Assembly: GCA_940746715.1 (NCBI GenBank)
Contig: CALNWN010000004.1
Span: 1-64,000, forward strand
Reading direction: 5' to 3'
Source of the DNA: an uncultured Paraburkholderia sp.
GTDB taxonomy: Bacteria > Pseudomonadota > Gammaproteobacteria > Burkholderiales > Burkholderiaceae
Length of the DNA: 64,000 nt
This document shows, piece by piece, positions 20,467 through 28,829 of the stretch. The number at the start of each line of letters is the position of its first letter. Within the stretch, counting starts at the first letter, position 1. The position numbers and the translations under genes are program-made. The notes beneath the pieces were generated by a model. The model ran no database searches. It was not told the origin of the DNA and saw nothing but the letters and a program-made list of their open reading frames with translations.

Positions 20467-21869
20467 GTACAGTGATGACCCGTCCGGGGCGTCTCGCCGC
20501 GGCCGGGCAGTGGATGCAGCGTCACGGTTCGGTGATCCGCGGCATCCAGTGGGCCGTGGTCGCGGTCTACGCGCTGCTGATCATCGTGCCGGCGGTGATG
20601 CCGCTGCCGGACGACAGCGCGCATTTGTGGAACAACCTGACGCTTGCCGCGCAGTTCGTGTTCTGGGGCATCTGGTGGCCGTTCGTGCTGCTCTCGATGG
20701 TGATGCTCGGCCGTGTGTGGTGCGGCGTGCTGTGTCCGGAAGGCGCGCTCGCCGAATTTGCCAGCAAGCACGGCCGCGGCAAGGCGATTCCGCACTGGAT
20801 GCGCTGGGGCGGCTGGCCGTTCGTCGCGTTCGGCATCACGACCATCTACGGTCAGATGGTGAGCGTGTATCAGTATCCGAAAGCGGTGCTGCTCGTGCTC
20901 GGCGGCTCGACGGTGGCGGCGATTGTGATCGGTCTGCTTTACGGGCGCGAGAAGCGCGTCTGGTGCAAGTACCTGTGCCCCGTGAACGGGGTGTTTTCGC
21001 TTCTGGCGCGCCTCGCGCCGTTCCACTACAAAGTCGACGAAGACGCGTGGCGCCGTTCGTACAAGAACGGCGAGCACGGCCATCGCGTGATTCCGATCAA
21101 TTGCGCGCCGCTCGTCCCCTTGCGCAACATGAAGGGCGCCGCCGACTGCCATATGTGCGGCCGTTGCAGCGGCCACCGCGACGCGATTGCGCTGACGTGG
21201 CGCGCGCCGTCGTCGGAGGTCGTGGAGCTCGGCGACAAGCACGCGAGCGCGTGGGACACCGCGCTGATCCTGTACGGCCTGCTCGGCATTGCGATCGGCG
21301 CGTTCCATTGGACCGCTTCGCGCTGGTTCATCGATCTGAAGATGTTCTTCGCGACGTGGCTGGTCGACCACGACATCACCTGGCCGCTACAGACCAATGC
21401 GCCGTGGTTCCTGTTCACGCATTACCCGGAACAGAACGACGTGTTCTCGTGGCTCGACGGCACCATGGTGATCGGCTACATCCTCGCGACGGCGCTCGTC
21501 TACGGCACTGCGCTGCTCATGCTGCTGATGGGCGCGACGCGCATGCTCGGGCGTTTGAGCAGCGTGCGCCTGCATCATCTGACGCAAGCGCTGATTCCGC
21601 TTGCCGGCGCGGGCGTGTTCCTCGGCTTGTCGGCGACCACCCTGTCGCTGCTGCGGGCCGAGCATGTGCCGTTGTGGTGGGCGTCGGACGTGCGCATCGG
21701 CATTCTGGCGATCGCGAATCTGTGGAGCGCATGGCTTCTATGGCTCGTCACGCGGCGCTACAGCGAGCGCTTCGTGCGACGCGGCCTCGCGATGCTCTGG
21801 TTCGCCGCGGCGCTCGCGGTGGTCGACAGCGCGTGGTGGCTGATGTTCTGGGGCTGGGCGTCGAAGTAA
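20463..21869 (+). CDS. ftrD: Polyferredoxin-like membrane protein FtrD (NapH/CcoG-like)
   Basis: A 468-residue membrane protein with about 8-10 helices and three Cys clusters: CGVLCPEG near 83, CKYLCPVNG near 163, and CHMCGRC near 228. This pattern is typical of 4Fe-4S NapH-like proteins. In FtrABCD it probably passes electrons from the oxidation of ferrous iron to the membrane quinone pool. It overlaps ftrC by 4 bases and is followed by a strong terminator, ending the operon. Confidence 0.9.
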   Translation: MSTVMTRPGRLAAAGQWMQRHGSVIRGIQWAVVAVYALLIIVPAVMPLPDDSAHLWNNLTLAAQFVFWGIWWPFVLLSMVMLGRVWCGVLCPEGALAEFASKHGRGKAIPHWMRWGGWPFVAFGITTIYGQMVSVYQYPKAVLLVLGGSTVAAIVIGLLYGREKRVWCKYLCPVNGVFSLLARLAPFHYKVDEDAWRRSYKNGEHGHRVIPINCAPLVPLRNMKGAADCHMCGRCSGHRDAIALTWRAPSSEVVELGDKHASAWDTALILYGLLGIAIGAFHWTASRWFIDLKMFFATWLVDHDITWPLQTNAPWFLFTHYPEQNDVFSWLDGTMVIGYILATALVYGTALLMLLMGATRMLGRLSSVRLHHLTQALIPLAGAGVFLGLSATTLSLLRAEHVPLWWASDVRIGILAIANLWSAWLLWLVTRRYSERFVRRGLAMLWFAAALAVVDSAWWLMFWGWASK

Positions 21870-21898
21870 AGGCGCGAATCTGTTCGACGCAAAAGCAG

Positions 21899-21930
21899 AA
21901 GCCGTGGAGATGACATCCTCTCCACGGCTT
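21899..21930 (+). terminator. ftrABCD terminator
   Basis: A perfect 12-bp stem (AAGCCGTGGAGA, complement at 21919-21930) with an 8-base loop followed by TTT, 30 bases after ftrD. The ~200 bases from here to hemP hold no recognised gene. Confidence 0.9.
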
Positions 21931-22130
21931 TTTCATTCGCGTGACGGCACACGGGGTTTCGTGTGGCGCATCGGCGGGAACCAAAAAAAGCGGCCTGGCT
22001 GGCTGCGACGGCTGGCTTGGTGTCTGCACGAAGGGGTCTAGTTCTCGCGTGCAAGCCGTCGTGGCTGGCTAATGCCCAACACCTCTCAGAGGAGGTGGTC
22101 CCCACAATACCCGGTACTCCAGTTCGTTCG

Positions 22131-22390
22131 TTACTTCGTCAGGATCAGCTTGCCGAGACGCGTGGCGCGTAGCTGATACGTCTCGCCGTTATGCACGATG
22201 CTGACGTGGCTGAGTCCTTGCAGCAAAGTCTCGCTGCGCACCACGCGCTCGGGGCCGACTCCGCGGAACCGCTCGCACGGCTCACAGCAGGTTTTGCGGC
22301 GGCTGCGGCCGTGGCCGGTTTCGGGCGGCTGGTCAATGCGGCGGCCGGGCGGCGCAGGCTGAGCGTAGAAGTGCGAGTGGTATCTGTCAT
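22131..22390 (-). pseudogene. hemP: Hemin uptake protein HemP, frameshifted
   Basis: A small HemP/HmuP family protein. ATG 22390 begins MTDTTRTSTLSLRRPAAALT. After a shift in the middle (between about 22330 and 22250) the conserved C-terminus appears in another frame (LLQGLSHVSIVHNGETYQLR, then RLGKLILTK and the stop at 22131-22133). HmuP proteins bind heme-uptake promoter regions and activate them under iron limitation. A Fur-like site is located just upstream. The broken frame means no normal product unless the shift is a sequencing error. Confidence 0.8.
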
Positions 22391-22427
22391 GCGTCTTAGC
22401 CGTTGCTTGATTCGATGGGTGAATTAT

Positions 22428-22446
22428 AAATGATAAACATTCCTAT
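22428..22446 (-). promoter_or_regulatory. Candidate Fur box upstream of hemP
   Basis: On the minus strand ATAGGAATGTTTATCATTT resembles the Fur hexamer array GAATGATTATCATT with one mismatch, about 40 bases before the hemP ATG. Confidence 0.6.
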
Positions 22447-22615
22447 TTACAAGGGGCAGAAATTCATCGGATCAAACTTTCGATAGCTGCGCAAGCGGGG
22501 GAACAGAAGCGGGCCGCGCAGCGAACGGATTACAGCCGCGCATGCACACGGAAGCAGCGGGCCCGCGCCGCCCATTTGAACTTGCGGAGGCGGCGCGGGG
22601 CATCGACAGCAACGC

Positions 22616-23096
22616 TCAGTGCAGCGAACCGGGCTCCTGCTTCGCCTGCACATACTGACGGATCAGGCGCACGGTATCGATGTCGTTCTCGCGATACGCG
22701 GACTTCACGATCTCCTGCGTCTGCACTGCGTCCTGGTCGTTGGAAACCGGCAGCGTGGTCGCGTATTCGAAGCGCAGGAACAGTTGCAGTTCGTCCGGCT
22801 GCTCGATAGTCATGGTCAGCGAGCCGCCGACGTAATTGCCGTCGGCGGATGTCGTAGCGCACGCTTTGCCTTTCGTGCAGGGTGACGCGGTCGCGGACCG
22901 TGGCCTGGCCGTAATGCAGTTCGCGCTCGAGCGTATTGCCCTCGCGCGAAAGGATCGTGCAGCTGTCGAGTCCCATCACGAACAGTTGCGGCTGCTCGGC
23001 GCGCAGCACGAGCCCTTCCCACAACTGCTCGCGGGTCATCGAGTCGACGAAGGGATTCAACGGGTCGTTGATCTGGATGAGGTGTTCGAAATTCAA
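22616..23096 (-). pseudogene. SRPBCC/DUF1857 family protein, frameshifted
   Basis: The N-terminal part (INDPLNPFVDSMTREQLWEG, then RAEQPQLFVMGLDS) and the C-terminal part (LTMTIEQPDELQLFLRFEYA, ending QEPGSLH) are in different frames, with the shift near 22830. Together they form a ~160-residue AtaL-like SRPBCC (DUF1857) domain, a family with a hydrophobic ligand cavity and no assigned reaction. The start appears to be TTG 23096, weakly supported. About 180 bases before it hemP begins on the same strand. Confidence 0.7.
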
Positions 23097-23175
23097 GGCG
23101 ACAGCATCCTATGAAAGCGTTGCAAACGTGATGGCGACCCGCTCAGTTTCGCGCGCCTCGCCTCTCGTGCGCAAG

Positions 23176-23574
23176 TCAGACGGCGGTCAGGCCGGAACGA
23201 ATGGCGATCGAGCGCGTGAGGATCTTGTGAACTGGGCACGCATTCGCAATTTGCAAGAGCCGTTCCCGTTGCTCGTCGGACAGCTCGCCGTGCAGTGTGA
23301 TCTTGCGGTCGATGGTCGAGCCTTCTTTGCCGGTTTCGATGTTGAGCGTGACGTGCACTTCATCGAGCGGCCAGCCTTTGCGCTGCGCGTACATTTTCAG
23401 CGTGACCGACGTGCACGCGCCGAGGCTCGACAGCAGCAACGAGACCGGCGTGGGGCCGCGATCGCCGCCGCCGAGCGATTCGGGTTCGTCGGTGAGCCAG
23501 GTGTGCTTGCCGTCATCGAAATGGACCTGGTAATTCGTCGAACCGATATGGGCGGTGACGGTGGCTTCTGCCAT
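23176..23574 (-). CDS. OsmC family protein
   Basis: A 132-residue OsmC-like domain. [21 protein letters not shown] carries the first catalytic Cys near residue 54 and CPVHKIL the second near residue 114. This two-Cys arrangement supports hydroperoxide reduction in the family. No signal peptide is present, so it is cytoplasmic. The gene is intact and followed by the frameshifted DUF1857 gene on the same strand. Confidence 0.88.
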   Translation of the reverse strand: MAEATVTAHIGSTNYQVHFDDGKHTWLTDEPESLGGGDRGPTPVSLLLSSLGACTSVTLKMYAQRKGWPLDEVHVTLNIETGKEGSTIDRKITLHGELSDEQRERLLQIANACPVHKILTRSIAIRSGLTAV

Positions 23575-23806
23575 GCGCGCTCCTTGAGCAGGGACGGAAA
23601 TTGCCGCGCAGCGGCTCTACAGCAATGAAGCTTGAAAGAGGGGCGCGCGGCGGGAGTCGCTATTGTGAACGAAGTCGGCGGCGTTTGTGCCCAGCGGCAC
23701 GGCATGCGCTGTTGCGGCGGCGCCGGGCGAGGCCCGCGCGCTTGTTATCCGTGTGAGCGGCGAGCGGCCGCCCGCCGCTCAGGCAGATGCTTTCCCCACA
23801 CTCCAT

Positions 23807-24689
23807 TCAGTGCGTGATTGCGCCCATGCGGTCGGCCTGATAATCGACGACCGCCTGGCGGATTTCGTCTTCGGTATTCGTGACGAACGGGCCGTAGCGC
23901 ACCACGGGCTCCTTCAAGGGCACGCCGCCAAGCAGCAAGACCTCGAGCGGCTCCTCCCCGGCTGCGAGCGTGACCGCGTCGCCGTCATTCCGAAACACGA
24001 CCATCTTGCGCGCGTCGATTTCCTGACGCGCGTCGCCTTCGCCGTAAAAGCCCTTGCCCGAGAGCGCATATGCGAACACGCGATAGTCCGTGGGCACCGG
24101 CTGGCGGATCGTTGCGCCGGGCTGCAGCGAAAAATGCTGATACAGAATCGGCGCGCGCGTTTCCACCGCGGCTTTCACGCCGAGCGCCTCGCCGGCGATT
24201 ACCTTCACGCGCACCTTGCCGTCCGCCGACGTCGCCACCGGAATCTTCGCCGACGGCACTTCTTGGTAACGCGGCGCGATCATCTTGTCGCGGCGCGGCA
24301 GATTCACCCACAGTTGCAAGCCGTGCACGCGTCCGCCCGTCCGCACGAACGACGGGGTCCGGCATTTCGCTGTGCACGACGCCCGCGCTGGCCGTCATCC
24401 ACTGCACATCGCCCGCGTGCAGCGTGCTGGAGTGTCCGGCGGAGTCCTTGTGGCCGAACTGGCCCTCGAGCACATATGTCACGGTCTCGAAGCCGCGATG
24501 CGGATGGTCCGGCGCGCCCTTGGCCTCGCCGGGCGCGTAGTCGACCGGTCCCATTTCGTCGAGCAGCAGAAACGGGTCGAAGTCCATCAGCATGCGGGTG
24601 GGAAACGGGCGGTGGACGACGAAGCCGCCGCCTTCAATCATCGTGCGAACGGCGGGATACGTGCGTTCGATCGTGTGTGTCGCGGTCAT
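23807..24689 (-). pseudogene. Pirin family protein, frameshifted
   Basis: ATG 24689 (preceded by GAGGTG) begins [20 protein letters not shown]. The pirin N-terminal cupin follows, with the metal site [21 protein letters not shown] (residues about 54-74) and ending GVVHSEMP. Near 24340 the frame shifts, and the rest ([20 protein letters not shown] to ADRMGAITH) continues in another frame. Pirins are iron-dependent bicupins with quercetinase or redox-sensing roles. The gene is divergent from a LysR regulator, which probably controls it. Confidence 0.87.
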
Positions 24690-24810
24690 CAATATCACCT
24701 CTAAAAGTCGGGAATAGCGTTATTTTTGAAACATGGGGCTATTATAGGGACCGTTTTTCGGGGTGCCAGCCGCCATCACGCAATGGATTGTTCTATTACT
24801 GGAACGATGA

Positions 24811-25797
24811 ATGAAGATCGATTCACACAACCTGAATGACCTGATGTATTTCTCGCAGGTCGTCGAACATGGCGGTTTCTCCGCGGCCGAGCGCGTGCTG
24901 GGTATTTCCAAGTCGCGTCTGTCGCGGCGCCTGACCGAACTCGAGGCGTCGCTCGGCGTGCGGCTGCTGCAGCGCTCCACGCGCAAACTCGCACTCACGG
25001 AAGCCGGCCAACTGTTCTACCAGCACTGCCAGGCGATGCTCAACGAGGCGCAGGCGGCCGTCAACGTCGTGCAGCAGCTGCGCTCGTCGCCACGCGGCAC
25101 GGTGCGCGTGAGCGTGCCCGTCACGATCTCGCAGACCATTCTGTCGACGATCCTGCCGGAATTCATGCACCGCTATCCGGAAGTGCGGGTCATCATGCGT
25201 GTGACGAATCGGGTGGTCGATCTGTTCGAAGATTCGATCGACGTCGCGTTACGCGTGCGCTCGGATCCGCCGGAAAACGCCAACATTGTCGTGCGCCCGC
25301 TGTGGCGCACGCAGCAGATGCTGGTGGGCGCGCCGAGTCTGTTGCAGCAGAACGCGCCGCCGTTGCAGCCAAACGACCTGTCGCGTTTCGAAACGCTCGA
25401 CGTCCCGACGAGCGACGGACGGCACGTCTACAAACTGATCGCACCCGACGGCAGCCGCCACGCGCACGAGCACGAACCGCGTCTCGTGACCGCAGATCTC
25501 TCGACGATTCGCGAAGCGGTACTCGCAGGCGTCGGCATCGCCGCGTTGCCGGAGATGATGTACGGCGCCGCCTTGCGCGCGGGGCAGTTGTCGCCCGTCA
25601 TGCCCGGCTGGACCTTTCCGGCGCCGCAGTTGTACGCCGTCTTCGTGTCGCGGCAGGGAATGGTTCCGGCCGTGCGCGCTTTCGTCGACTATCTGGTCGA
25701 GATGCTCGATCCCAATGAAGGTAAGCACATCATGCGCGAATGCCCGGTGCGGGCCGAATCGGCTGTCTTGCGAACCTCGGTGGCGGTCGCCTCCTAG
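24811..25797 (+). CDS. LysR-family transcriptional regulator
   Basis: A 328-residue LysR regulator. The N-terminal helix-turn-helix is around residues 18-45 (GGFSAAERVLGISKSRLSRR), followed by the linker helix and a substrate-binding domain (from about residue 92, GTVRVSVPVTISQ). Its C-terminus is slightly long. It is divergent from the pirin gene with ~120 bases between starts. LysR regulators beside pirin genes usually control them. The inducer is unknown. Intact. Confidence 0.9.
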   Translation: MKIDSHNLNDLMYFSQVVEHGGFSAAERVLGISKSRLSRRLTELEASLGVRLLQRSTRKLALTEAGQLFYQHCQAMLNEAQAAVNVVQQLRSSPRGTVRVSVPVTISQTILSTILPEFMHRYPEVRVIMRVTNRVVDLFEDSIDVALRVRSDPPENANIVVRPLWRTQQMLVGAPSLLQQNAPPLQPNDLSRFETLDVPTSDGRHVYKLIAPDGSRHAHEHEPRLVTADLSTIREAVLAGVGIAALPEMMYGAALRAGQLSPVMPGWTFPAPQLYAVFVSRQGMVPAVRAFVDYLVEMLDPNEGKHIMRECPVRAESAVLRTSVAVAS

Positions 25798-25872
25798 CAG
25801 ATCGCGCGCGTTGCGGCATCGCTTTTAGCATTGAAGCGCGGCCTGTCATGAGTACTTTCAATGAGCGTTTGC

Positions 25873-25901
25873 TTGAATGCGCGAGCTCGTGGCGCTATAT
25901 T
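25873..25901 (+). promoter_or_regulatory. Sigma-70 promoter of the 39-residue exported protein
   Basis: TTGAAT (25873-25878), a 17-base spacer and TATATT (25896-25901) lie 27 bases before the start codon. This is the best -35/-10 match noted in the window. Confidence 0.7.
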
Positions 25902-25927
25902 GAAATCCCTTCGCTAAGGAGTCTCTT

Positions 25928-26047
25928 ATGCGAAAACTCATGGCCGCTATCATAGCGAGCCTGATAGGGCTGACCGCGCTGTCCGTGTCGAGCACGGCTG
26001 TCGCATGCGGTGATCCGAGCCAGCAGTCTTCGACCGATGGCAAATGA
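25928..26047 (+). CDS. Small exported protein (39 residues)
   Basis: MRKLMAAIIASLIGLTALSV begins a clear signal peptide ending ...STAVA before a short mature part (CGDPSQQSSTDGK). The residue after Ala-Val-Ala is Cys, so a lipoprotein is possible. AAGGAG at 25916-25921 is ideally spaced, a good promoter lies upstream and a hairpin terminator downstream. It is therefore a complete small transcription unit. Function is unknown and I recognise no family. Confidence 0.75.
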   Translation: MRKLMAAIIASLIGLTALSVSSTAVACGDPSQQSSTDGK

Positions 26048-26084
26048 TCCCGCCGCCCGAAGGCGCCGAGCGCGCACAAAAAAA

Positions 26085-26106
26085 GCCTTCATCGTCAGAT
26101 GAAGGC
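26085..26106. terminator. Terminator between the small exported protein gene and exbD
   Basis: GCCTTCATC pairs with GATGAAGGC around a GTCA loop, flanked by an A-run on the left and CTTTT on the right. It can therefore serve both convergent genes. Confidence 0.85.
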
Positions 26107-26190
26107 CTTTTACTTTTCAGCCCCTGTTTCAAGGGCTTTTCTTCTTTTCGTGAAGCGGCGCAGCCGGCACCGGCGACAGCCGCGAACCAC

Positions 26191-26610
26191 TCACTTGCCT
26201 TTGGGCTGCGTGACGAAGCCGATCTTCGTCAGACCGCCTGCCTGCGCCGCCGACATGACTTGCGCGACTTTTTCGTAAGGCACTTTGCGGTCCGCGTCGA
26301 GATGCAGTTCCGGTTGCGGATTCGCCTGCGCGGCCTCTGCAATTTTTGCGCTCAACTGCGCTTCGTCGACTTTCTTGTCGTTCCACAGCACGTTGCCGTC
26401 CGCGTCGACCGCGACGGTCACCTGTGCGGGTTTCGTGTCTTCCTTCTGACTGCTTGCATGCGGCAGATCGATTTTCACCGCGTGGCGGATCACGGGAATC
26501 GTCACCATGAAAACGATCAGGAGAACCAACATGACGTCGACAAGCGGCGTCATATTGATTTCGTTCATCAGGCCGTCGTCATCGTCGCCGGCGAAGGGGC
26601 TCATTGCCAT
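26191..26610 (-). CDS. exbD: Biopolymer transport protein ExbD
   Basis: A 139-residue protein with a short cytoplasmic N-terminus and one membrane helix at about residues 20-42 (MTPLVDVMLVLLIVFMVTIP). The helix contains the essential Asp in PLVDV. A periplasmic domain follows. ExbD works with ExbB as the proton-driven stator that energises TonB-dependent outer-membrane receptors. It is the last gene of tonB-exbB-exbD, 28 bases after exbB. Confidence 0.95.
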   Translation of the reverse strand: MAMSPFAGDDDDGLMNEINMTPLVDVMLVLLIVFMVTIPVIRHAVKIDLPHASSQKEDTKPAQVTVAVDADGNVLWNDKKVDEAQLSAKIAEAAQANPQPELHLDADRKVPYEKVAQVMSAAQAGGLTKIGFVTQPKGK

Positions 26611-26638
26611 CTCTGTGCCTCGTCGTTCAGTGGGCGCT

Positions 26639-27373
26639 TCAATTGGCGCGCGTGGCGAGACGCAGCTCGTCGCGCTTGGTGGACGACAGGCGCGCGCCCG
26701 TCACGAAGAATGCGTGCAGGCCATGCGCGAAGCGGCTCAGCTTGGCGACGATCGCCTTGTTCGCACGCGTGAGAGCGTTATAGCCGAGCACGGCGGGAAT
26801 CGCAACGAAGAGACCGAATGCGGTCATGATGAGCGCTTCGCCGACCGGACCGGCAACCTGATCGATCGACGACTGGCCGCTCGTGCCGATGGCGAGCAGC
26901 GCGTGATAAATGCCCCACACGGTGCCGAACAGACCGACGAACGGCGCCGTGCTGCCGATCGACGCGAGAATCGCCAGGCCGCTCTGCATGCGCGCGACGC
27001 TTTCGTCCATGGTGTCCTTCAGGCAGCGCGTGACCCAGTCGGACACATCCATGCGGTCGTGCAGATGCGGCTGCGTCTGGTGATGATGATCGGCCGCTTC
27101 CTGACCCGACAGCGCAAGGGCGAGGAACGGGTTGTCGTGCGGCGTGGACGAGCCGGCGCCGAGTTTCTTTACGCCGTCGGCGAGGTCGTCCGAATGCCAG
27201 AACGCCTGCTCCGCATTCTTCGTGAGGCGGTTCAGGCGCATCACGTTCCAGCCTTTGATGACGATCACGCTCCACGACATCACCGACATCACCAGCAAGG
27301 CGAGCGCGATGCCGCGGGTGACGAAATCCCCTTGCGCCCACACGTGCGCCAATCCGTAGTTTTGCATTGCCAT
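26639..27373 (-). CDS. exbB: Biopolymer transport protein ExbB (MotA/TolQ/ExbB family)
   Basis: A 244-residue inner-membrane protein with three helices: near residue 20 (GIALALLVMSVMSWSVIVIK), near 135 (LAILASIGSTAPFVGLFGTV) and near 180 (GEALIMTAFGLFVAIPAVLG). The family motif GSTAPFVGLFGTVWGIYHA is present. ExbB forms the pentameric proton channel with ExbD. A His-rich stretch (ADHHHQTQPHLHD) near residue 90 lies in the cytoplasmic loop. It lies 21 bases downstream of tonB. Confidence 0.95.
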   Translation of the reverse strand: MAMQNYGLAHVWAQGDFVTRGIALALLVMSVMSWSVIVIKGWNVMRLNRLTKNAEQAFWHSDDLADGVKKLGAGSSTPHDNPFLALALSGQEAADHHHQTQPHLHDRMDVSDWVTRCLKDTMDESVARMQSGLAILASIGSTAPFVGLFGTVWGIYHALLAIGTSGQSSIDQVAGPVGEALIMTAFGLFVAIPAVLGYNALTRANKAIVAKLSRFAHGLHAFFVTGARLSSTKRDELRLATRAN

Positions 27374-27394
27374 TCCTTTATTTTGAAATCCGCT

Positions 27395-28093
27395 TCAATC
27401 TTCCAGATTGAAGTTGTAAGGCTGAGTGTAGGCGGCCCGCACGGGCTGGCCGTCCTCGAGATAGGGCTTGCACGCGCTCGCATGCGCGGCGGCGAGCGCG
27501 GCGTCGTCGAGACGGCTGAAGCCGCTGCTCTTCTTCAATTCGATGTTCTCGAGCTTGCCGGTGAGACCGACCACGAACTTCACATACGCGGTGCCGGTTT
27601 CGCCGCGACGCCGCGACAGCGCCGGGTAGTCGGGCTTCACGATGTTGCAGTCGAGGTGCGAGACATTTTTCGGCGCAGCGATGTCCATTGTCTGACGGCC
27701 GATGGCCGGTGTGGCCGGCGTGGCCGGCGTCGGCGGAGCGGGTTGCGCGGCCACGACGGGCGCAGGCGCCTCGCGCAACGGAGCGGGAGCGGGCTTTTGC
27801 GCCGGCTTCGGCTGCACCTTCGACTTGCTGCGAATCGGCGGCGCGGGCGTGGGCGGCGGCGCGACCGACTGCACCGCGGCCGGCGCAGCAACCGGCGCGG
27901 GCGGCAGCAATTGAGCGGTCATCACGCGCGACTCGAGCGCCGGCTGCACCGGCTCATGGCGCAGCGTCAGGATCACGGCGAGCAACACGACGTGAACCGC
28001 CGCAACCAGGGCGGTTGCAGTCAGAACGCGGGGATTCATTCGAGTGGACGAAGCCGGCCCGGCGCCGGCTGAAACGGTATGCGAAGCCTGCAT
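27395..28093 (-). CDS. tonB: Energy transducer TonB
   Basis: TonB-family protein. A membrane anchor (RVLTATALVAAVHVVLLAVI) is followed by a long Pro/Ala/Lys-rich periplasmic spacer. The C-terminal TonB domain (CNIVKPDYPALSRRRGETGT to NFNLED) contacts TonB boxes of outer-membrane receptors. The start is uncertain: the frame is open from TTG 28135, with ATGs at 28126, 28093 and 28039; 28093 is used here, and 28039 would begin directly at the anchor. It is first of tonB-exbB-exbD and lies just after a 20-codon ORF. Confidence 0.9.
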   Translation of the reverse strand: MQASHTVSAGAGPASSTRMNPRVLTATALVAAVHVVLLAVILTLRHEPVQPALESRVMTAQLLPPAPVAAPAAVQSVAPPPTPAPPIRSKSKVQPKPAQKPAPAPLREAPAPVVAAQPAPPTPATPATPAIGRQTMDIAAPKNVSHLDCNIVKPDYPALSRRRGETGTAYVKFVVGLTGKLENIELKKSSGFSRLDDAALAAAHASACKPYLEDGQPVRAAYTQPYNFNLED

Positions 28094-28142
28094 TGTTAGC
28101 GTGGCAGCGCGCTGTCGATGCAGCATGCGCGACAAAACATCG

Positions 28143-28205
28143 TCATGGTCGGAAGATCAGCAGCGAAATACACAAGGTGGTCACGAAACCAATCAGCAAT
28201 TCCAT
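28143..28205 (-). CDS. 20-residue membrane microprotein upstream of tonB
   Basis: ATG 28205 is preceded by a strong AAAGGAG site and starts MELLIGFVTTLCISLLIFRP, then TGA. The whole peptide is one hydrophobic helix. It ends about 50 bases before the tonB start chosen here (17 bases before ATG 28126), on the same strand. The strong ribosome-binding site and position suggest it is translated with tonB. The role is unknown; I recognise no family. Confidence 0.5.
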   Translation of the reverse strand: MELLIGFVTTLCISLLIFRP

Positions 28206-28333
28206 CTGAACTCCTTTGACGAACGAGCGGTAGCTGGCTGGTAGCAATAACTGGCTTGCTGACGGCAGTGGATTAACGCACTGGCGGTGGGTCGGCCAGC
28301 AAGGCAGGGGAGCGGAAGCGGCGCTGCAGGCGA

Positions 28334-28356
28334 ACATGCGGCCTTGGGCCGCATGT
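28334..28356 (-). terminator. Hairpin downstream of bfd
   Basis: A 10-bp perfect stem (ACATGCGGCC and complement) with a 3-base loop, about 70 bases after the bfd stop on the minus strand. No strong T-run follows, so it may attenuate rather than fully separate bfd from tonB. Confidence 0.55.
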
Positions 28357-28425
28357 CGGAGCCTCGCTTAAGCCGCTTTGCGTTCGTAAAACGTCACCGG
28401 CATAGGCATGGGCTGCTGATGATGC

Positions 28426-28610
28426 TCAAAGCCGCAGCGGCTTGCGCATACGGCCGCTTTGCATCATCACGTAGCGCACCGAGTCCGCGCATTTGCCGCA
28501 GCAGGTGGCCACACCGAGTTCGAACTGCAACTCGTCGAACGAGTCGACGCCTTCCGCGATCGAGGCACGGATCTTCGGTCAGAAACAGACTTGCAGACAC
28601 AGACAATCAT
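28426..28610 (-). pseudogene. bfd: Bacterioferritin-associated ferredoxin Bfd, frameshifted
   Basis: ATG 28610 begins MIVCVCKSVSDR. A single missing A then shifts the frame; restoring it gives IRASIAEGVDSFDELQFELG and then CCGKCADSVRYVMMQSG, ending RKPLRL at the stop 28426-28428. The four Cys (CxC and CCxxC pattern) bind the 2Fe-2S cluster that donates electrons to bacterioferritin for iron release. A Fur-like box is 24 bases upstream. The 185-base length is one base short of a 62-codon frame. Confidence 0.87.
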
Positions 28611-28633
28611 GGCGTGGCGTCATAGCTAACGTT

Positions 28634-28652
28634 AATGCGAATTATTATCATT
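28634..28652 (-). promoter_or_regulatory. Candidate Fur box upstream of bfd and the tonB operon
   Basis: AATGCGAATTATTATCATT matches the repeated GATAAT-like Fur pattern well and sits just upstream of bfd, a classical Fur-repressed gene. Confidence 0.72.
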
Positions 28653-28829
28653 TTGTTTTAGCCATTTGGCAAGCGCCGTGGACGGTTTTTTGTAACAAAA
28701 CCAGACTCTTAGAAGGGTTTCGGCGGTTGAGCGGCGGCTCCCGGCGGGCGATGTGCAGCGCCGGCGAACTCGTCAAACGGCATCAAAGCGGGCGAAATCG
28801 CGCCCGGGAAATCGCGCAGCAGAAGGCGC

